This document shows, piece after piece, positions 47,953-57,338 of a stretch of 64,000 nt of DNA; within the stretch, counting starts at the first letter, position 1, and each line of letters starts with the position of its first letter. A program made the position numbers and the translations under genes. Source of the DNA: Dietzia cinnamea NBRC 102147. Lineage in GTDB: Bacteria; Actinomycetota; Actinomycetes; Mycobacteriales; Mycobacteriaceae. Where the stretch lies: NCBI RefSeq assembly GCF_001571065.1, contig NZ_BCSW01000003.1:84517-148516 (forward strand), in the 5' to 3' direction. The notes beneath the pieces are model-generated. The model saw nothing but the letters and a program-made list of their open reading frames with translations. It was not told where the DNA came from and did not search any database.

Positions 47953-48951
47953 CTACTCGGGCTTGGTGCTGCGTCTCATGAGGCGCACCGCCACCTCCAC
48001 GGCGTCGCCGCCCTCGTGGCAGATCTCGTGGACGGCCTCGGTGAGCGGCATCTCGACCCCGGCCCGCCGGGCCAGCTCGCGGATCGAGGTGCACGACTTG
48101 ACCCCTTCGGCGACCTGGCCGTTGGTCGCCCGCTGCGCCTGCTCGAGGGTCTCGCCGCGGCCCAGCCGTTCCCCGAAGGTCCGGTTGCGCGACAGCGGCG
48201 AGGTGCAGGTGGCCACGAGGTCGCCCAGCCCGGCCAGCCCGGCGAACGTCATCTGGTTGGCCCCCAGCGCCACCCCGAGCCGGGTGGTCTCGGCCAGCCC
48301 CCGCGTGACGAGGGTGGCCATGGTGTTGTCCCCCAGGCCCATCCCGGTGGCGATCCCGCACACCAACGCGATGACGTTTTTGGTGGCGCCGCCGATCTCG
48401 CATCCCACGACGTCGGTGTTGGTGTACGGCCGGAAGTACGGGGTGGAGAACGCGTCCTGGAGGCGCGCGGCCCGCTCCTCGTCCGAACACGCGATCACCG
48501 TGGCGGCGGGCTGTCCCTCGGCGATCTCGCGGGCGAGATTCGGGCCGGACAGCGCGGCGATGCGGGACTCCGGCAGACCGACGACCTCCGCCACGACCTC
48601 GCTGATGCGCATGAGGGTGCCGGTCTCGATGCCCTTGGCCAACGAGATGACGCCGGCGTCGGGCTCGAAGGACCGGACCCAGGTCTCGAGGTTGCCGCGC
48701 AGGCTCTGCGAGGGCACGGCGAGCACGACCTCCTCGGCGCCCTCGAGGACCTCCGCGGGATCGGTGGACGCCGACACGCTCGCGGGCAGCACGATGTCGG
48801 GCAGGTAGGTCGGGTTGCAGTGCGCGCCGTTGATGTCCGCCGCCACCTCCTCGCGGCGCGCCCACATCACGACCTCGGACCCGGCATCGGCGAGCACCTT
48901 GCCGACCGCGGTCCCCCAGGACCCCGCTCCCATCACCGCGATCCGCGCCAT
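47953..48951 (-). CDS. gpsA: Glycerol-3-phosphate dehydrogenase [NAD(P)+]
   Basis: Reduces dihydroxyacetone phosphate to sn-glycerol 3-phosphate for phospholipid synthesis. The 332-residue product has the N-terminal nucleotide fold [37 protein letters not shown], the catalytic Lys region [17 protein letters not shown] (~190-206) and [17 protein letters not shown]. It is divergent from cofC. Confidence 0.97.
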   Translation of the reverse strand: MARIAVMGAGSWGTAVGKVLADAGSEVVMWARREEVAADINGAHCNPTYLPDIVLPASVSASTDPAEVLEGAEEVVLAVPSQSLRGNLETWVRSFEPDAGVISLAKGIETGTLMRISEVVAEVVGLPESRIAALSGPNLAREIAEGQPAATVIACSDEERAARLQDAFSTPYFRPYTNTDVVGCEIGGATKNVIALVCGIATGMGLGDNTMATLVTRGLAETTRLGVALGANQMTFAGLAGLGDLVATCTSPLSRNRTFGERLGRGETLEQAQRATNGQVAEGVKSCTSIRELARRAGVEMPLTEAVHEICHEGGDAVEVAVRLMRRSTKPE

Positions 48952-49058
48952 CTTCGCCTCCCGGCCCTCGTCGTCCCTGCCCGCCGACCGCGGTGGATCC
49001 CGGCAAACGCTACCCGGCGCGGGACGCCGCCGAGGCGCGACTGGCAGGATGGCGGTCG

Positions 49059-49775
49059 ATGAGCACAGCTGAGGGCAGCGCGACCGGCACTGACGGCTGG
49101 ACGATCGTCGTCCCCGTCAAGGCGCTGGACCGCGCGAAGAGTCGCCTGGACCCGGCTCTGCCGTCGGCCGGGCGGAAAGCCCTGGTGCTGGCGATGGCCA
49201 CCGACGTGCTGCGCTCTTGCCTCGCCGCCCCCGGTGTCGGTCGGGTCCGCGTCGTCTCGGCCGCCGATCCGCTCGTCCGGGACCTGGCGGCCCGGGTCGG
49301 CGCGGAGTTCGTCCCCGAGCCCTCTCTGCCCCGTTCCCACGTCGATCCCCTCAACGCCGCCCTGACGGCCGCGCTCGCCGGCGTCCCCGGACCGGTCGGG
49401 GTCGTCGCCGCCGATCTGCCCGAGCTCCGCCCGCATCACCTCGCGCGCATCCTCGCCTCCGCCGAGCGGCATCCCCATTCGACGGTCGCGGACCATCGCG
49501 GGGCGGGGACGACGATGGCGTTCTGGACGGGCGCGCCCGACTCCCGGGTGTGCCGGTTCGGCCCCGACTCCGCGGCCCGGTTCCGCGCGGGCGGGGCCGT
49601 GACCGTCGGCGTGGCGGCCGATCTCGCCGCGGCGAGCCGGGACGTCGACATCCCTGCCGATCTCGCCACCCTCTCGGCCCGTGACGTCGGCGCCGCCACG
49701 GCCGGGGCGCTGCGCGACCCCTCGACACGGCATGCGACACACGCGGACGGGGTATCGGCCACAATGGTGCCGTGA
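49059..49775 (+). CDS. cofC: Phospholactate/phosphoenolpyruvate guanylyltransferase (CofC/FbiD)
   Basis: Makes the guanylylated precursor of the deazaflavin cofactor F420; the mycobacterial enzyme FbiD uses phosphoenolpyruvate. The 238-residue product shows [19 protein letters not shown] (~14-32), VVAADLPEL (~113) and a C-terminal [10 protein letters not shown] region typical of the MobA-like CofC fold. ATG 49059 lacks a ribosome site; a weak -10 (CAGGAT) is 8 nt upstream. The stop overlaps the ppk1 start as GTGA. Confidence 0.92.
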   Translation: MSTAEGSATGTDGWTIVVPVKALDRAKSRLDPALPSAGRKALVLAMATDVLRSCLAAPGVGRVRVVSAADPLVRDLAARVGAEFVPEPSLPRSHVDPLNAALTAALAGVPGPVGVVAADLPELRPHHLARILASAERHPHSTVADHRGAGTTMAFWTGAPDSRVCRFGPDSAARFRAGGAVTVGVAADLAAASRDVDIPADLATLSARDVGAATAGALRDPSTRHATHADGVSATMVP

Positions 49776-51868
49776 CCGTAGAACAGCACGCCCTCCAGGA
49801 ACTGCCCCGGCCCCGTGACCGTTATCTCAACCGTGAACTGAGCTGGCTGGACTTCAACGCGCGCGTGCTCGCGCTGGCCGGCGAGAAGGGCCTCCCACTG
49901 CTGGAGCGGGCCAAGTTCCTCGCGATCTTCGCCTCGAACCTGGACGAGTTCTACATGGTGCGCGTCGCCGGCCTCAAGAGACGTGACAAGACCGGGCTGT
50001 CGGTCCGCTCCGCGGACGGCCAGACGCCCGCCGAGCAGCTCGGGCGGATCAGTCTGCGCACGCGCGAGCTGTGCGACGAGCAGACCCGGTTGTTCCGCGA
50101 CGAGATCCGTCCGGAGCTGGAGGCGAACGGCATCCGGATCCTCCCGTGGTCCGACCTCACCGCGGACGAGAAGTTCTCGCTGGCGGAGCTGTTCCGCAAC
50201 TCGATCTTCCCGGTGCTCACCCCACTGGCGGTGGACCCGGCGCACCCGTTCCCGTACATCTCGGGCCTGAGCCTCAACCTCGCGGTCATCATCCGCGACC
50301 TCGACTCGGGCCAGGAGCACTTCGCCCGGGTCAAGATCCCCCACAACGTCCCGCGCTTCGTCCGGGTGGACCGCGGCGGACCGGACGAGTACTCGTTCGT
50401 CCCCGCCGAGGACATCATCGCCGCCCACCTGGGCGAGTTGTTCCAGGGCATGGAGGTCGTCGAACACCATGTCTTCCGGGTGACCCGCAACGCGGACATG
50501 GAGGTCGAGGAGGACCGCGACGAGGACCTGCTGCAGGCCCTCGAGCGCGAACTGGCGCGCCGCCGGTTCGGGTCGGCGGTGCGGTTGGAGATCGCGGAGG
50601 ACACGACCCCGCGGATGCTGCGGATCCTGCAGCGGGAACTCGACGTCGACTCCGCCGACGTCATCCGGTTCTCCGGTCTGCTCGACCTCACCGGCCTGTG
50701 GCAGATCCACGGACTGGACCTGCCCGACCTCAAGGACCCGCCCATGGTCCCGGCCACTCCCCCGGCCTTCGGCGAGCGGGAAACCGCCCGCAACATCTTC
50801 GCCTCGCTCCAGGAGTGCGACGTCCTCGTCGAGCACCCCTACGACTCGTTCGCCACGACCGTGCAGCGATTCATCGAGCAGGCCGCCGCGGACGAGGACG
50901 TCCTGGCGATCAAGCAGACCCTGTACCGGACCTCCGGTGACTCCCCCATCGTCAACGCGCTCGTCGACGCCGCGGCGGCCGGCAAGCAGGTGGTCGCGCT
51001 GGTGGAGATCAAGGCCCGGTTCGACGAGCAGAACAACATCCGGTGGGCCCGCGAGCTGGAGCAGGCCGGCGTCCACGTCGTCTACGGCCTGCTCGGCCTG
51101 AAGACTCACTGCAAGACCTGCCTGGTGGTGCGCAAGGAGGGCGACCGGCTCCAGCGGTACGCGCACATCGGCACGGGCAACTACAATCCCAAGACGGCCC
51201 GGCTGTACGAGGACGTGGGGCTGTTCACGGCCGACGAGGAGGTCGTGTCGGACCTGACGGACCTGTTCAACCACCTCACCGGGTTCTCCAACGTGAGCAA
51301 ATACCGCCGTCTGCTGGTGGCGCCGGAGGGGATCCGCTCCGGCATCATCGAGCGGATCGACCGCGAGATCGCCCTGGTCGAGGACGGTCACGAGGCGGGC
51401 ATCCGACTCAAGGCCAACGCGCTGGTGGACGAGCAGGTGATCGACGCCCTGTACCGGGCCTCCCAGGCCGGCGTGCCGGTGGAAATCGTGGTGCGCGGCA
51501 TCTGTTCACTCCGCGCCGGGGTCCCGGGCCTGAGCGAGAACATCCACGTCCGGTCGATCCTCGGCCGCTTCCTCGAGCACTCGCGGATCCTGCACTTCCG
51601 TGGTGCGGACGAGGTGTTCATCGGCAGCGCTGACATGATGCACCGCAACCTCGACCGCCGGGTCGAGGTGATGGTCACCGTCACCGACCCCCGCCTCAAG
51701 GAGCAGATCCACCGCATCTTCGACTCGGCGCTCGACCCGGCGACCCGCAGCTTCCACCTCCAGCCGGACGCGACCTGGCGACGCATGCCGGCGCCGGAGG
51801 ACTGGGGCGACTCGGTCGATCACCAGGAGCGAATGGCCTCCCAGCACGCGGGGTTCCGTAACCGATGA
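49772..51868 (+). CDS. ppk1: Polyphosphate kinase 1
   Basis: Reversibly polymerises the ATP gamma phosphate into polyphosphate. The 698-residue protein begins with the PPK N domain ([19 protein letters not shown]), then [16 protein letters not shown], and has two phospholipase-D-like catalytic halves with [14 protein letters not shown], the autophosphorylated His region [16 protein letters not shown] and [36 protein letters not shown] lies near the C-terminus. GTG 49772 overlaps cofC; the stop overlaps mutT1. Confidence 0.97.
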   Translation: MTVEQHALQELPRPRDRYLNRELSWLDFNARVLALAGEKGLPLLERAKFLAIFASNLDEFYMVRVAGLKRRDKTGLSVRSADGQTPAEQLGRISLRTRELCDEQTRLFRDEIRPELEANGIRILPWSDLTADEKFSLAELFRNSIFPVLTPLAVDPAHPFPYISGLSLNLAVIIRDLDSGQEHFARVKIPHNVPRFVRVDRGGPDEYSFVPAEDIIAAHLGELFQGMEVVEHHVFRVTRNADMEVEEDRDEDLLQALERELARRRFGSAVRLEIAEDTTPRMLRILQRELDVDSADVIRFSGLLDLTGLWQIHGLDLPDLKDPPMVPATPPAFGERETARNIFASLQECDVLVEHPYDSFATTVQRFIEQAAADEDVLAIKQTLYRTSGDSPIVNALVDAAAAGKQVVALVEIKARFDEQNNIRWARELEQAGVHVVYGLLGLKTHCKTCLVVRKEGDRLQRYAHIGTGNYNPKTARLYEDVGLFTADEEVVSDLTDLFNHLTGFSNVSKYRRLLVAPEGIRSGIIERIDREIALVEDGHEAGIRLKANALVDEQVIDALYRASQAGVPVEIVVRGICSLRAGVPGLSENIHVRSILGRFLEHSRILHFRGADEVFIGSADMMHRNLDRRVEVMVTVTDPRLKEQIHRIFDSALDPATRSFHLQPDATWRRMPAPEDWGDSVDHQERMASQHAGFRNR

Positions 51869-52779
51869 GCCCGAAGCCTGGGAAATCCAGGGTCCGCGTG
51901 GTCCCGGCCGCCGGAGCGGTCCTGTACCGGATGGACGGCGATTCGCCGCTGTGTGCGGTCGTCCACCGACCGCGCTACGACGACTGGTCGCTCCCCAAGG
52001 GCAAGGTCGACGCCGGAGAAGCACTGCCGGTCACCGCTGTGCGCGAGATCGAGGAGGAGACGGGCTTCGCCGCCGAGCTGCGCTCCCGGATCGGGACGAC
52101 CGCCTACCCCCTCAAGGAGAACACCCGTAAAGAGGTCACCTACTGGTCGGCGCTGGCCACCGGCGGTGACTTCCACCCCAACTCCGAGGTCGACGAGATC
52201 CGCTGGGTGCCCGTGGACGAGGCCAAGTGCCTCGTCTCCTACCCGCTCGACCGGAAGATCCTCACCCGCTTCGACGACGCGCCGCGCGCCCGGTCGGTCC
52301 TGCTGCTCGTCCGGCACGCCAAGGCGGGGCGCCGGAGCGAGTGGGGCGGTAACGACGACCTGAGGCCGCTGGAGAAGAACGGCCGGGTGCAGGCCGAGAT
52401 GTTGGCGCCGATGCTGCGGGCGTTCGGTGTCACCCGTCTCCACAGCGCGCCTCGCGTCCGGTGCGAGCAGACGCTCGCGCCGCTGGCCGACGAGCTCGGG
52501 GCGTCGATCTCGACCGAGCCGGCGCTGAGCGACGAGGCGTACCTCGACGATCCCGTCGCGGCCGTGTCACGGCTGACCCGGATCGCCGGCGCCGAGGGGA
52601 TCGCCGCGGTGTCCTCGCAGGGCACAGCCATCCCCGGGATGGTCCGCGATCTGGCCGGGCCGGCCGGCCTCGACGTGGGCGACGCGTCCACGAAGAAGGC
52701 CGGCGTGTGGGTGCTGGGGTTCGACGGCGGGACAGTGGTCCACGCCGACTACTACCCGAGCCCCCTGCCGCTGTTCTGA
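51865..52779 (+). CDS. mutT1: MutT1-type NUDIX hydrolase fused to histidine phosphatase
   Basis: Two-domain nucleotide-sanitation enzyme; the mycobacterial homologue degrades 8-oxo-dGTP and diadenosine polyphosphates. The NUDIX box spans Gly46-Phe68 ([20 protein letters not shown]), with all signature residues present. A histidine-phosphatase domain follows (~142-304), starting [10 protein letters not shown]; the usual RHG triad is RHA. The ATG overlaps the ppk1 stop (ATGA). Linkage to ppk1 suggests coordinated phosphate and nucleotide-stress functions. Confidence 0.95.
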   Translation: MSPKPGKSRVRVVPAAGAVLYRMDGDSPLCAVVHRPRYDDWSLPKGKVDAGEALPVTAVREIEEETGFAAELRSRIGTTAYPLKENTRKEVTYWSALATGGDFHPNSEVDEIRWVPVDEAKCLVSYPLDRKILTRFDDAPRARSVLLLVRHAKAGRRSEWGGNDDLRPLEKNGRVQAEMLAPMLRAFGVTRLHSAPRVRCEQTLAPLADELGASISTEPALSDEAYLDDPVAAVSRLTRIAGAEGIAAVSSQGTAIPGMVRDLAGPAGLDVGDASTKKAGVWVLGFDGGTVVHADYYPSPLPLF

Positions 52780-52802
52780 GGCGCGTGCGGCCCCGTCACC
52801 GG

Positions 52803-52832
52803 GCCGCCCGGGCCCGACCGCGGCCGGGCGGC
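52803..52832. terminator. Stem-loop between convergent mutT1 and hupB
   Basis: Arms 52803-52811 and 52824-52832 pair perfectly over 9 bp. The right arm abuts the hupB stop codon, so the hairpin can serve both strands. Confidence 0.6.
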
Positions 52833-53213
52833 TCAGCTGACCTTGTCGCGGAGGCCGACCCCGTTGGCGTGCAGGCCGCCGAACGACTGATGCGAGCTCG
52901 ACCGCTTGGCGGCGAGCCGGCCCTCGGGCAGCGTCTCGGTGCCCTGGATGACGGACTTGAAGTACTGACCCGGCCGGAACACCGGCGAGTAGGTCGGCGG
53001 GACCGGGATCGACTCCCCGGTGTGGGGGTTGCGCGCGACGCGGGCCGCACGTGCCTTCTTCTCGAAGATGCCGAAGCCCATGATGGTGATGGACTCCCCG
53101 GACGCCACCGTCCGCACGATGATGTCGAGGGTGTTCTCCAGCGCCTCGGTGGCGAGCTGGTGGTCTCCGCCCATCCGGTCCGCCAGCTCGGCGATCAGGT
53201 CGGCTTTGTTCAC
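52833..53213 (-). CDS. hupB: HU-type nucleoid protein without the Lys-rich tail
   Basis: DNA-bending histone-like protein. From GTG 53213 (GAAGGGGGA upstream) the product is 126 residues. The HU domain (~1-92) has GFGIFEKKARAARVARNPHT (~46-65) with the arm Pro at the expected position in SIPVPPTYSPVFRPG. The remaining ~34 residues (for example SSSHQSFGGLHANGVG) are neither basic nor repetitive, unlike the long PAKKA-rich tail of mycobacterial HupB. An AT-rich promoter region lies upstream. Confidence 0.94.
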   Translation of the reverse strand: MNKADLIAELADRMGGDHQLATEALENTLDIIVRTVASGESITIMGFGIFEKKARAARVARNPHTGESIPVPPTYSPVFRPGQYFKSVIQGTETLPEGRLAAKRSSSHQSFGGLHANGVGLRDKVS

Positions 53214-53268
53214 GTGGGGATCCCCCTTCGGCTGAGTATGCGTGCGCGGCTTTCGCAACCGCACGGAA

Positions 53269-53311
53269 TGAATATAAGCATAATCACACGGCCGGGCCAG
53301 GCGGGGGTCAA
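53269..53311 (-). promoter_or_regulatory. AT-rich promoter region of hupB
   Basis: On the minus strand, TTGACC (53306-53311) is followed by an unusually AT-rich block at 53269-53285 containing TTATGCTTATATT-type -10 candidates. The best pairing cannot be fixed by eye: TGTGAT at 17 bp or TATGCT at 23 bp. Confidence 0.45.
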
Positions 53312-53329
53312 TTCGGAGGTGACTCCGAA
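53312..53329 (-). terminator. Small hairpin between leuD and hupB
   Basis: Perfect 7-bp stem (53312-53318 with 53323-53329) and 4-nt loop, 20 bp after the leuD stop. On the plus strand it is followed by a run of five T, but no plus-strand gene precedes it. Confidence 0.5.
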
Positions 53330-53349
53330 ACATTTTTGACGCGCGTCGG

Positions 53350-53946
53350 TCAGCGGGGCGTGGTGACCGGTTTGAACGCCGGCCGCCGGCTCTCGAACGC
53401 CTCGATATCGTCAGCGCGCCGCAGCGTGAGGCCGATGTCGTCGAGCCCCTCCATGAGCCGCCAGCGCGTGTAGTCATCGATATCGAACGGTACGGTGACA
53501 TCGCCCGCGGTGATCGTGCGGGTGACCAGATCCACGGTGAGCTCGATACCCGGTCGCTCGTCCATCACCTTCCACAGGAGCTCGACGTTCTCCTGCTCGA
53601 CCCGGGCGGCCACGAGGCCGGACTTACCCGAGTTGCCGCGGAAGATGTCGGCGAAGCGGGACGAGACGACCACGCGGAAGCCGAAGTCCATGAGGGCCCA
53701 CACGGCGTGCTCCCGCGACGAGCCCGTCCCGAAGTCCGGCCCGGCGACCAGGACGGAGGCGCGGTCGTACGGCGGGCGGTTGAGGACGAAGTCCGGCTCG
53801 TTCGCCCGCCAGGAGGAGAACAGGCCGTCCTCGAACCCGGTGCGTGTGACGCGCTTGAGATACTCGGCGGGGATGATCTGGTCGGTGTCCACGTTGGAGC
53901 GGCGCAGCGGGGCGCCGATGCCGGTGTGGGTGGTGATCGGCTCCAT
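53350..53946 (-). CDS. leuD: 3-isopropylmalate dehydratase small subunit
   Basis: Swivel-domain subunit of isopropylmalate isomerase in leucine biosynthesis. The 198-residue product contains [16 protein letters not shown] (~18-33), [20 protein letters not shown] (~66-85) and [15 protein letters not shown], all characteristic. It follows leuC by 6 bp. Confidence 0.97.
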   Translation of the reverse strand: MEPITTHTGIGAPLRRSNVDTDQIIPAEYLKRVTRTGFEDGLFSSWRANEPDFVLNRPPYDRASVLVAGPDFGTGSSREHAVWALMDFGFRVVVSSRFADIFRGNSGKSGLVAARVEQENVELLWKVMDERPGIELTVDLVTRTITAGDVTVPFDIDDYTRWRLMEGLDDIGLTLRRADDIEAFESRRPAFKPVTTPR

Positions 53947-53952
53947 GAGGTG

Positions 53953-55419
53953 TCAGGCCCCCTTCGCGGGCTCGAGATCGGCGGGTGAGGCGAGGTGCCC
54001 GAGCACCGCGGTGGCCGCGGCGACCGACGGGCTGACGAGGTGAGTGCGCGCACCCTTGCCCTGGCGTCCCTCGAAGTTGCGGTTGGAGGTGGACGCGCAC
54101 CGTTGGCCGGGCAGCAGCGAGTCGGGGTTCATGCCCAGGCACATGGAGCAGCCCGGCTGGCGCCACTCGGCGCCGAACTCGGTGAACACCCGGTCCAGGC
54201 CTTCCCGCTCGGCCTGCTGGCTCACCCGCATGGAGCCCGGCACGACGAGCATCCGCACGCCGTCGGCGATCCTCTGCCCGTCGATGACCTCGGCGACGGT
54301 GCGCAGGTCTTCGATGCGGCCGTTGGTGCACGACCCGACGAACACGACGTCGACGGGCACCTCGCGCATGGGGGTGCCGGCCCGCAGGTCCATGTACTCC
54401 AGGGCGCTCTCGGCGGCGATCCGCGCGCTCTCGTCCGTGAACGACTCCGGGTCCGGGACGGACGCGCCCAGCGGAACGCCCTGACCGGGGTTGGTGCCCC
54501 AGGTGACGAACGGGGTGAGCGCCGAGCCGTCGATCACGACCTCGGCGTCGAAGACCGCGTCGTCGTCGGTGCGCAGGCTCTCCCAGTACCGCACGGCCTC
54601 GTCCCACTCGTCGCCCGTGGGCGCGTGCGGACGGCCGCGCAGGTAGTCGTAGGTGGTCTGGTCGGGCGCGATCATGCCCGCCCGCGCGCCGGCCTCGATG
54701 CTCATGTTGCAGACGGTCATCCGGGCCTCCATCGAGAGCTTCTCGATGGCCTCGCCGCGGTACTCGATGATGTAACCCTGCCCCCCGCCGGTGCCGATCT
54801 GGGCGATGACGGCGAGGATGAGGTCCTTGCCCGTGACGCCCGGCTGCAGCTCGCCGGTGACGGTCACGGCCATCGTCTTGAACGGCCGCAGGCTGAGCGT
54901 CTGGGTGGCCATGACGTGCTCGACCTCGGAGGTACCGATACCCATGGCGATGGACCCGAACGCCCCGTGGGTGGAGGTGTGCGAGTCGCCGCACACCACC
55001 GTCATGCCCGGCTGGGTCAGGCCCAGCTGGGGGCCCACGACGTGGACGATCCCCTGGTCGAGATCGCCCATCGGGTACAGCCGGACACCGAACTCCTCGC
55101 AGTTGCGGCGCAGGGTCTCGATCTGGACGCGCGAGGTCTGGTCGGCGATGAGGTTGACGGCGCCGCCGACGATGTCGGTCGGCACGTTGTGGTCCTCGGT
55201 GGCCAGCGTGAGGTCCGGGCGGCGGAGCTGACGGCCGGCCAGGCGGAGTCCGTCGAACGCCTGAGGACTGGTGACCTCGTGGATGAGGTGGAGGTCGATG
55301 AAGATGAGGTCGGGCCCCCGGGACTCGCCCTCACCCTCTCCGCTGACCACCACGTGGTCGTCCCAGACCTTCTCGGCCAGGGTCCGCGGGCGCGTTCCAC
55401 CGGTCACGGTCTCAGTCAT
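53953..55419 (-). CDS. leuC: 3-isopropylmalate dehydratase large subunit
   Basis: Aconitase-family 4Fe-4S enzyme subunit. The 488-residue protein has [17 protein letters not shown] (~42-58), [15 protein letters not shown], the cluster Cys in [12 protein letters not shown] (~360) and in [11 protein letters not shown] (~420), and [15 protein letters not shown] 55419 has GGAGG five bases upstream. It is divergent from the IclR regulator gene across 69 bp, the arrangement of LtbR and leuCD in Corynebacterium glutamicum. Confidence 0.97.
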   Translation of the reverse strand: MTETVTGGTRPRTLAEKVWDDHVVVSGEGEGESRGPDLIFIDLHLIHEVTSPQAFDGLRLAGRQLRRPDLTLATEDHNVPTDIVGGAVNLIADQTSRVQIETLRRNCEEFGVRLYPMGDLDQGIVHVVGPQLGLTQPGMTVVCGDSHTSTHGAFGSIAMGIGTSEVEHVMATQTLSLRPFKTMAVTVTGELQPGVTGKDLILAVIAQIGTGGGQGYIIEYRGEAIEKLSMEARMTVCNMSIEAGARAGMIAPDQTTYDYLRGRPHAPTGDEWDEAVRYWESLRTDDDAVFDAEVVIDGSALTPFVTWGTNPGQGVPLGASVPDPESFTDESARIAAESALEYMDLRAGTPMREVPVDVVFVGSCTNGRIEDLRTVAEVIDGQRIADGVRMLVVPGSMRVSQQAEREGLDRVFTEFGAEWRQPGCSMCLGMNPDSLLPGQRCASTSNRNFEGRQGKGARTHLVSPSVAAATAVLGHLASPADLEPAKGA

Positions 55420-55458
55420 CACGCCTCCAGTCACATCCCGGATGAGCCTCTGATGGAT

Positions 55459-55494
55459 TCTCACCATGTAGGACGATATAGTCGAACTGTGAGA
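55459..55494 (+). promoter_or_regulatory. Overlapping promoter/operator between leuC and the IclR gene
   Basis: A -10 box TATAGT (55477-55482) ends 6 nt before the GTG start at 55489, with TGGATT (55454-55459) 17 bp upstream as a possible -35, so the regulator mRNA should be leaderless. TCTCAC (55459-55464) and GTGAGA (55489-55494) form inverted half-sites around it, a candidate autoregulatory operator. Confidence 0.5.
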
Positions 55495-56190
55495 CAGTAT
55501 AGCGGGATCGGGGTCCTCGACAAAGCGATGACGGTGCTGCACGCGGTGGCCGAGCAGCCCTGCGTCCTGGCCGACCTCTGCGAGCGGACGGGACTGCCGC
55601 GCGCCACCGCGCACCGCCTCGCGGTGGGCCTGGAGATCCATCAACTGCTGTCCCGTGACGACGCCGGGGTGTGGAGCCTCGGGCCCGGACTGGCCAAACT
55701 CGCGGCGCACGTCTCCGACTCCCTTGCCGACGCCGCCTCCTCGGTGCTGCCGCGGCTGCGCGAGATCACCGAGGAGAGCGTCCAAGTCTACCGCCGGGAC
55801 GGCGACCGCCGCATCTGCGTGGCCTCGGCCGAGCCGCCGACCGGCCTGCGGGACACGGTGCCCGTCGGTGCGGTCCTGCCCATGAGCCGCGGTTCGGGGG
55901 CCAAGGTCCTCGCCGCGTGGGCCGACCCGGCCACGCAGCGCGCGCTCCTGACCGACGCCACGTACACCGAACGCCAGCTGGCGGAGGTCCGCCGGCGTGG
56001 CTGGGCGCAGTCCGTCGCCGAGCGGGAGGCGGGCGTGGCCTCGATCTCCGCGCCCATCCGGGACTCGACGGGCACCGTGGTCGCGGCGATCTCGGTCTCC
56101 GGTCCGGTGGACCGCATCGGCCGCCGACCGGGCGTGAAGTGGGCCGCCGACCTGCTCACCGCGGCGGACGCGATCCACAAGCGGCTGTAG
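55489..56190 (+). CDS. IclR-family regulator, probable LtbR-type leucine repressor
   Basis: Transcription factor of 233 residues. The N-terminal winged helix (~8-65) starts [20 protein letters not shown] with the recognition helix in [16 protein letters not shown]; the IclR effector domain (~75-230) includes [16 protein letters not shown] and [20 protein letters not shown]. It is divergent from leuCD like LtbR of C. glutamicum, which represses leucine and tryptophan biosynthesis genes. That assignment rests on family and position. The GTG start fits the leaderless promoter. Confidence 0.88.
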   Translation: MRQYSGIGVLDKAMTVLHAVAEQPCVLADLCERTGLPRATAHRLAVGLEIHQLLSRDDAGVWSLGPGLAKLAAHVSDSLADAASSVLPRLREITEESVQVYRRDGDRRICVASAEPPTGLRDTVPVGAVLPMSRGSGAKVLAAWADPATQRALLTDATYTERQLAEVRRRGWAQSVAEREAGVASISAPIRDSTGTVVAAISVSGPVDRIGRRPGVKWAADLLTAADAIHKRL

Positions 56191-56216
56191 GGCGGCCTAC
56201 CGGCACGCGGCCGACC

Positions 56217-57071
56217 TCAGGCGGGCCGTCGCCCGCGGACGAGCCTGTCCAACGCCCACGGCAGGCTCGAGACACTGGGCTGGCGCACGGCCGCGACGAG
56301 GTCGTCGTCGCGGGGATCGACCCGCACCACCTGGACGCCCGGACGCCGCAGTTCGCGGTACGGCCGGGGCTCGGCCCGCGCGTCCACCTCGAACCCCAGG
56401 GCGCGGATCTCCGCGCCGAGCGGCGAGTCCGCCGCGAGGGTGGCGACGGGGGTGTCGGGCCGGGCGCCGGTGCCGACGACGACGGCGAGGGCCTCGACCC
56501 CGAGCCGACGCTGACCCCGGGCCCACGCGTCGAGCGCCTCCTCGGCGGTGGCGGTCGCCGGTCCGGGATCGCGGTCGAGCGCGTCGGCCACGAGGTCGAG
56601 GTGGTCCCGCCAGCCCGGTCGACCCTGCGGGTCGACGATCACGGTCGCCAGGCGCTCGTACCCGCGTAGCTGGTCGCCGGTGACGTCCGCGGCGGCCAGG
56701 ACGAAGGCGTCGACACCGAACGGCAGCAGGGACCGCAGACTGGGCAGCCCCGGGCCGTCCCATTCCGGCCGCGGCGGGGCGGGTCGCCCACGCCACGGCC
56801 GCGGTCCCGTGCCGTCGACCGCCCACGCGGCCTCCGGCTCGCGGTCGAGCGCGTGCAGGACGTCGAGATCGGCCGAGGAGAGTGCGAGGAGACGGCGCGG
56901 CGGCGCGTCCGGCGTCGGTGTCCGGACCGGCTCGGGAGGGGCGAGCGGGTCCGTCGGGGTGGCGGACGGGCTCGTCGTCGTCGCCCCCTTCTCCGCGCCG
57001 CACGCACCGAGTGCGGCGAGGGACAGGCCGGCCCCCACGGCGAGGCGGAACAGGTCACGGCGCGAGGTCAC
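56217..57071 (-). CDS. Tat-exported lipoprotein, ABC substrate-binding-like
   Basis: Predicted extracytoplasmic lipoprotein of 284 residues. The N-terminus has a twin-arginine motif SRRDLFRL and a hydrophobic core ending in the lipobox LGAC (~22-25), followed by a Thr/Pro-rich linker to ~55. The mature part resembles periplasmic-binding-protein-2 folds (siderophore, haem or cobalamin binders): LLALSSADLDVLHALDRE, PFGVDAFVLAAADVTGDQL and YERLATVIVDPQGR. No permease or ATPase gene is adjacent, so the ligand and partner are unknown. It is convergent with the IclR gene. Confidence 0.72.
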   Translation of the reverse strand: MTSRRDLFRLAVGAGLSLAALGACGAEKGATTTSPSATPTDPLAPPEPVRTPTPDAPPRRLLALSSADLDVLHALDREPEAAWAVDGTGPRPWRGRPAPPRPEWDGPGLPSLRSLLPFGVDAFVLAAADVTGDQLRGYERLATVIVDPQGRPGWRDHLDLVADALDRDPGPATATAEEALDAWARGQRRLGVEALAVVVGTGARPDTPVATLAADSPLGAEIRALGFEVDARAEPRPYRELRRPGVQVVRVDPRDDDLVAAVRQPSVSSLPWALDRLVRGRRPA

Positions 57072-57105
57072 GCGGTGATCTTCGCACGCACCCCGAAATG
57101 CGGAA

Positions 57106-57136
57106 CGTCCCGGCTCGTCAGTGACGAACCGGGACG
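57106..57136 (-). terminator. Terminator of the first tRNA-Glu gene
   Basis: Arms 57106-57119 and 57123-57136 form 13 pairs with one C-A mismatch and a 3-nt loop, starting 10 bp beyond the tRNA 3' end. Confidence 0.75.
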
Positions 57137-57146
57137 GCCTCCCTCG

Positions 57147-57219
57147 TACCCCCGATGGGATTCGAACCCACGCTACCGCCGTGAGAGGGCGGCGTCCTAG
57201 GCCGCTAGACGACGGGGGC
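57147..57219 (-). tRNA. tRNA-Glu (anticodon CTC), copy 1
   Basis: 73 nt on the minus strand. The acceptor stem pairs GCCCCCG with CGGGGGT, with a G-T pair at the first position; the anticodon stem CCGCC/GGCGG holds the loop CTCTCAC; the T-arm has GGTTCGAATCC; the discriminator base is A. CCA is not encoded. Identical to the copy at 60872-60944. Confidence 0.95.
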
Positions 57220-57237
57220 CTTGCTCGCTGCTCCACC

Positions 57238-57267
57238 ACAGTAGCCGACAGGTGGACGCGGAACCAA
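57238..57267 (-). promoter_or_regulatory. Promoter of tRNA-Glu copy 1 (TTGGTT - 18 bp - TACTGT)
   Basis: On the minus strand the -35 TTGGTT (57262-57267) and -10 TACTGT (57238-57243) are 18 bp apart. The predicted start is ~12 nt before the tRNA. Confidence 0.6.
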
Positions 57268-57326
57268 ATCGGGGCGCGCGGCAGACTTCACCCGGTACAA
57301 AGATGCACTCGGTCTACTTTTTCCGT

Positions 57327-57332
57327 TAGGAT
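57327..57332 (+). promoter_or_regulatory. -10 box (TAGGAT) of a leaderless tetR promoter
   Basis: TAGGAT fits TANNNT and ends 6 nt before the GTG start at 57339. No ribosome site is present. Confidence 0.5.
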
Positions 57333-57338
57333 TCCTCC

